Of a stretch of DNA of 14,202 bases, positions 12,335 to 14,202 are shown piece after piece. This DNA is from Candidatus Peregrinibacteria bacterium. GTDB lineage: Bacteria > Patescibacteriota > Gracilibacteria > UM-FILTER-43-11. The stretch lies in NCBI GenBank assembly GCA_016220125.1, contig JACRIF010000050.1, positions 1 through 14,202 of the forward strand, given 5' to 3'. Below the pieces are notes generated by a model. It saw nothing but the letters and a program-made list of their open reading frames with translations. It did no database searches and was not told where the DNA came from. Each line of letters begins with the position of its first letter. Within the stretch, counting starts at the first letter, position 1. Both the position numbers and the translations under genes were made by a program.

Positions 12335-12532
12335 ATGAGCATTGTGCGAAAACCCATTAGCTGGATTTTTTTGTTTTTGTTTGTTTTGTCGCTCGCCGCG
12401 ACGGGCAGCCATTTTTGGGCGGTCAAAAAATGGCTGAAAAACCCGCCGGGGCTGCGTGAACTCAAAACCAGCGTTCCATCCTTCATTGATCATCTTCATG
12501 ATCACTCCGCCCCGGACCCGATTTTGCCTTGA
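12335..12532 (+). CDS. Possible small membrane protein, 65 aa
   Basis: A short open frame reading MSIVRKPISWIFLFLFVLSL at its start: a basic N-terminus, one hydrophobic segment (about residues 9-25) and a hydrophilic tail with many His, Asp and Pro residues (DHLHDHSAPDP). This could be a single-pass membrane or uncleaved exported peptide. I do not recognise it. Against it: no Shine-Dalgarno, no good promoter, and an imperfect hairpin runs through its middle. For it: codon use is acceptable, and it is the only credible ORF in the 504-base stretch between enolase and the alkyltransferase-like gene. Confidence 0.35.
   Translation: MSIVRKPISWIFLFLFVLSLAATGSHFWAVKKWLKNPPGLRELKTSVPSFIDHLHDHSAPDPILP
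12406..12435. other. Imperfect hairpin inside the possible small ORF
   Basis: CAGCCATTTTTG (12406-12417) pairs with CAAAAAATGGCTG (12424-12435 plus one bulged A) around a six-base GGCGGT loop. It may be a structured RNA or a relic terminator; as coding sequence it would be a coincidence. Confidence 0.45.
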
Positions 12533-12634
12533 ACTTTCAATGCGCATCCAAGGGCTTGTGCCCCCTGCCGTGCGCGATTCCTTCGATTCCAAATTGTGCT
12601 AAGCTTTCGGCATAAAATTCCCGTTCCAAAGTTT

Positions 12635-12700
12635 CCCCTCCTTGAGAAGGAGGGGTGGTCGCCTAAGGCGACCGGGGTGGTCTTGGGATGGAGGCATCCC
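12635..12700. repeat. Triple-hairpin dispersed-repeat-like element
   Basis: Three perfect hairpins stand in a row: CCCCTCCTT/AAGGAGGGG around GAG (12635-12655), GGTCGCC/GGCGACC around TAA (12657-12673), and GGGATG/CATCCC around GAGG (12685-12700). GGGGTGGTC separates the second and third. Such CCCCTCCTT...AAGGAGGGGTGG elements recur as dispersed non-coding palindromes in many bacterial genomes, as far as I recall. This one sits directly upstream of the alkyltransferase-like promoter. Confidence 0.75.
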
Positions 12701-12712
12701 CGCCATTGCCCA

Positions 12713-12741
12713 TTGAACACGCCATCGCCTGGCTTTATAAT
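12713..12741 (+). promoter_or_regulatory. Promoter of the alkyltransferase-like gene, predicting a leaderless mRNA
   Basis: TTGAAC (12713-12718, four of six matches) and a perfect TATAAT (12736-12741) are separated by exactly 17 bases. Only seven bases lie between the -10 and the ATG at 12749, so transcription would start at or beside the start codon. Confidence 0.75.
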
Positions 12742-12748
12742 TGAATGC

Positions 12749-13072
12749 ATGAAAAACACCGAGGCAATGCACAGGCTCCAACAGCTTCTCCTCCAAATCC
12801 CCCGTGGCAAAGTGACCACCTACAAGGAACTGGCCCATGCCATGGGAACGAAGGGCTACCGCTATGTGGGGCAGCTGTTGCACATCAATCCCGACCCCGA
12901 TCGATTCCCCTGCTGCAAGGTGGTGAAATCGGATGGCTCCCTCGGCGGATTCGCCAACGGCTCGGCTGAAAAAATCCAACGCCTGAAAGCGGAGGGAATC
13001 GTGGTTCGAAACGGAAAAGTTGAAAATTTCAACACCACATTTTACCGATTCCCATCGCAACGAAAAGGCTGA
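12749..13072 (+). CDS. O6-alkylguanine-DNA alkyltransferase-like protein (MGMT/ATL DNA-binding domain)
   Basis: A 107-residue stand-alone version of the C-terminal domain of MGMT/Ogt, which binds alkylated DNA. The helix-turn-helix start QIPRGKVTTYKELAHAMG (Y25 in the usual tyrosine position), the arginine finger R38 (GYRYVGQLL) and the NP hinge (N47-P48) are present. The active-site loop reads FPCCKVV (C55-C56), where MGMT has IPCHRVV: the acceptor cysteine is kept but the catalytic histidine is cysteine. SDGSLGGFANG and E82 match the rest of the active site. It is therefore either a divergent alkyltransferase or an ATL-type protein that flags lesions for excision repair. The ATG at 12749 is chosen because the promoter places the transcript start there; a longer frame from 12596 would translate the hairpin repeat. 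Its TGA lies inside the terminator stem. Confidence 0.85.
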   Translation: MKNTEAMHRLQQLLLQIPRGKVTTYKELAHAMGTKGYRYVGQLLHINPDPDRFPCCKVVKSDGSLGGFANGSAEKIQRLKAEGIVVRNGKVENFNTTFYRFPSQRKG

Positions 13073-13095
13073 ACAAATTATTTGTTCAGCCTTTT
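13063..13095. terminator. Bidirectional terminator that contains palindrome copy 5 and the stop codon
   Basis: A 33-base perfect palindrome has 16-base arms, AAAAGGCTGAACAAAT (13063-13078) and its complement (13080-13095), ending in TTTT on both strands. It separates the convergent alkyltransferase-like and lipoprotein genes. The last codon and TGA (13070-13072) of the former are part of the left arm. Its core CTGAACAA-N5-TTGTTCAG (13069-13089) belongs to the 21-bp palindrome family. Confidence 0.9.
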
Positions 13096-13121
13096 CAAAT
13101 GATTGATGCGTTGGCCTCTTT

Positions 13122-13745
13122 TTACAGTTTGCCCAAAACCTGCTCCATCACCGCCCGAACAGCGGATTTGGCATCGCCCTTGGGATTTCGGGCACCGACC
13201 ACCACCCAGGCCTGTCCAATCCGGACACCGAGGGCATTTTGCTTGCCACCCAACCAGAACGCCTCGTCGCCCAACCCCGAGACACTTTCGGGTTCGACAC
13301 CGGCTTGCGCCTTGAATTTCGCCAAGCCCTGCGCATAGGCATCCTGGGCGCTCTTCATGTCGGCCGCGCGCTTCACGATCAATGTCGCTCCAGCGGAATT
13401 TTCACCAACATAAAAGCAGCTGCTGCCGCCATCGGGGCTGGTGGCGATGGGGCCCATGGTGACCTTGCCGATCAAGCTTTCAGCCATGCTCCTTGTGAAA
13501 AGCGCGCAGGCATCCACCCCCGTGGCCTGCGATGAGGGCGATGGCATGGACGGGGGAAGTGGCAACGGTTTGGATTCGGGTTCTGTGGGAACGGGGGTCG
13601 GATTCGGTGCCACATCCGACTTGGACACCATGGCCTGCTCGGGCGCCTTGGGCGTGGGCGTTTCGACTTTGGGGGCGGGCTTAGAACACGCCGCCAAAAA
13701 TAAAACGCCGACCAGGGCCACCGATAAAATTTTGATTTTTTTCAT
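13122..13745 (-). CDS. Secreted lipoprotein with Pro-rich linker and DUF3558-like C-terminal domain
   Basis: A 207-residue protein. The signal sequence MKKIKILSVALVGVLFLAAC contains a lipobox LAAC with C20 as the lipidated cysteine. Residues about 21-75 are a low-complexity linker rich in Pro, Ser, Thr and Lys (PNPTPVPTEPESKPLPLPP), likely spanning the wall. The C-terminal domain (about 76-207) begins DACALFTRSMAESLIG, has a second cysteine in SSCFYVG that could pair with the first, and contains VSGLGDEAFWLGGKQNALGVRIGQAWVVVG. This order resembles DUF3558-type lipoprotein domains of actinobacteria, whose function is not defined. The similarity is by pattern only. It lies 64 bases downstream of bcp on the same strand. 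A GATAAT box lies 20 bases before its ATG but has no good -35. Confidence 0.82.
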   Translation of the reverse strand: MKKIKILSVALVGVLFLAACSKPAPKVETPTPKAPEQAMVSKSDVAPNPTPVPTEPESKPLPLPPSMPSPSSQATGVDACALFTRSMAESLIGKVTMGPIATSPDGGSSCFYVGENSAGATLIVKRAADMKSAQDAYAQGLAKFKAQAGVEPESVSGLGDEAFWLGGKQNALGVRIGQAWVVVGARNPKGDAKSAVRAVMEQVLGKL

Positions 13746-13809
13746 AAAATTAAATTAAAAATCTATTATCGTTCATATTAATATTTTTGCCCCGTTTTGC
13801 AAGCCCATA

Positions 13810-14202
13810 TCATCCACGCAGCCCTTGGGCATCCTGGATGACTTCGGCCACATGGGTCGCCGGTTTCACTTTTTTATAATGCCTTGAAACAACCCCCTCC
13901 GCATCGACCAAAAACGATTCGCGGCTGGTGCCAACATACTTGACCCCCATAAATTTTTTCTCGCCCCAGACCCCGTATTCTTGAACAACTTTTTTGTTCA
14001 TATCGGATAAAATCGGGAAATTCAGATGATAGTGCTCCGCGAATTTCCTGTGGCTCTCCACGCTATCCACACTGATGCCCAGCACCTGGATTCCGGCGGC
14101 CTTGAGATCGTTCATGGCATCACGGAAAGAGCAGGCCTCCACGGTGCATCCGGGGGTCATATCCTTGGGGTAAAAATAAACGAGCACCGTCTTGCCACGA
14201 TA
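13810..14202 (-). CDS. bcp: Peroxiredoxin of the BCP/PrxQ type, cut by the right edge
   Basis: A thiol peroxidase that reduces hydrogen peroxide and organic peroxides in the cytoplasm with thioredoxin. The frame stays open to base 14202, leaving 130 visible residues; about 20-30 N-terminal residues are outside the window. The active site reads PKDMTPGCTVEACSFRD, with the peroxidatic cysteine in TPGC and the likely resolving cysteine five residues later, as in 2-Cys BCP proteins. Further family motifs are VLGISVDSVESHRKFAEHY, FPILSD, EYGVWGEKKFMGVKYVGTSR and ESFLVDAEG. A GTG at 14187 must not be read as the start: the codons before it (YRGKT) match the strand leading into VLVYFYP. Copy 6 of the 21-bp palindrome lies inside the coding sequence (13981-14001). 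Confidence 0.95.
   Translation of the reverse strand, partial: YRGKTVLVYFYPKDMTPGCTVEACSFRDAMNDLKAAGIQVLGISVDSVESHRKFAEHYHLNFPILSDMNKKVVQEYGVWGEKKFMGVKYVGTSRESFLVDAEGVVSRHYKKVKPATHVAEVIQDAQGLRG
13981..14001. repeat. 21-bp palindrome, copy 6 of 6 (inside bcp)
   Basis: TTGAACAA (13981-13988), CTTTT, TTGTTCAT (13994-14001): arms perfect over seven bases. It encodes MNKKVVQ in the peroxiredoxin, nearly the same peptide and DNA as in the unrelated SLH gene. Confidence 0.65.

Noticed and set aside
12262..12486. 74-aa minus-strand frame upstream of enolase
   Set aside because: Runs across the heptamer array, no start signal, no protein-like features.
12596..12748. N-terminal extension of the alkyltransferase-like protein
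   Set aside because: It would translate the triple-hairpin repeat and the promoter; the domain begins after 12749.
13019..13033. Palindrome GTTGAAAATTTCAAC
   Set aside because: Isolated, in coding DNA, no second copy found; likely chance.
348..14001. LexA/SOS-box reading of the GAAC...GTTC palindromes
   Set aside because: Gram-positive SOS boxes have GAAC and GTTC four bases apart; here the distance is nine, and copies lie in coding DNA and terminators.
14185..14187. GTG as start of the peroxiredoxin
   Set aside because: Upstream codons to the window edge continue the family sequence, so the gene is simply truncated by the edge.
1..14202. UGA recoded to glycine, as in some candidate-phylum bacteria
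   Set aside because: TGA is the natural stop of holA, the alkyltransferase-like gene and bcp at expected protein lengths.

Overview
The window is compact bacterial chromosome of moderately high GC. It holds 14 protein genes, two of them cut by the window edges, plus one doubtful small ORF. I see no rRNA, tRNA, CRISPR array, transposase or phage gene. TGA ends several clearly complete genes (holA, the alkyltransferase-like gene, the peroxiredoxin), so the standard bacterial code applies. The mix of genes suggests a candidate-phylum (Patescibacteria/CPR) bacterium, possibly of the Peregrinibacteria type: an ArgRS with a variant HIGH motif, an FN3/SLH surface protein, short lipoproteins, a two-gene 2-oxoacid:ferredoxin oxidoreductase and the complete absence of Shine-Dalgarno sequences. 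That placement is inference; no marker gene in the window proves it.

Layout, left to right: (1) argS 5' part (minus), divergent from a gene fusing a DedA/YqaA-type membrane domain to undecaprenyl-diphosphatase UppP (plus). (2) holA, the DNA polymerase III delta subunit (minus), converges on the fusion gene; upstream of it lies a long hairpin and a large secreted SLH/FN3 surface protein (minus). (3) A redox block on the minus strand runs flavodoxin, then korA (gamma-alpha fusion), then korB. (4) A divergent 119-aa unknown gene (plus) meets a lipoprotein (minus) at a strong bidirectional terminator. (5) A HEAT-repeat protein (plus) with a perfect consensus promoter converges on enolase (minus). 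(6) A 504-bp stretch upstream of enolase has a possible small membrane-protein ORF and a triple-hairpin repeat, followed by an alkyltransferase-like gene (plus). That gene converges on a second lipoprotein (minus), behind which lies the truncated peroxiredoxin bcp (minus).

How they may work together: KorAB would oxidise a 2-oxoacid and pass electrons to ferredoxin or to the neighbouring flavodoxin; enolase belongs to glycolysis feeding that step. The DedA-UppP fusion would regenerate the C55 lipid carrier for cell-wall or surface-glycan synthesis. The SLH protein and two lipoproteins populate the envelope. The alkyltransferase-like protein and peroxiredoxin deal with DNA alkylation and peroxide.

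Three patterns lie beyond ordinary genes. First, a 21-bp palindrome, TTGAACAA-N5-TTGTTCAA with degenerate copies, occurs six times, in four coding regions or gene parts and two intergenic sites. Second, several gaps are built of degenerate seven-base tandem units, including arrays on both sides of enolase. Third, no gene has a recognisable Shine-Dalgarno sequence, while several have good sigma70-type promoters very close to the start codon, implying short-leader or leaderless mRNAs.
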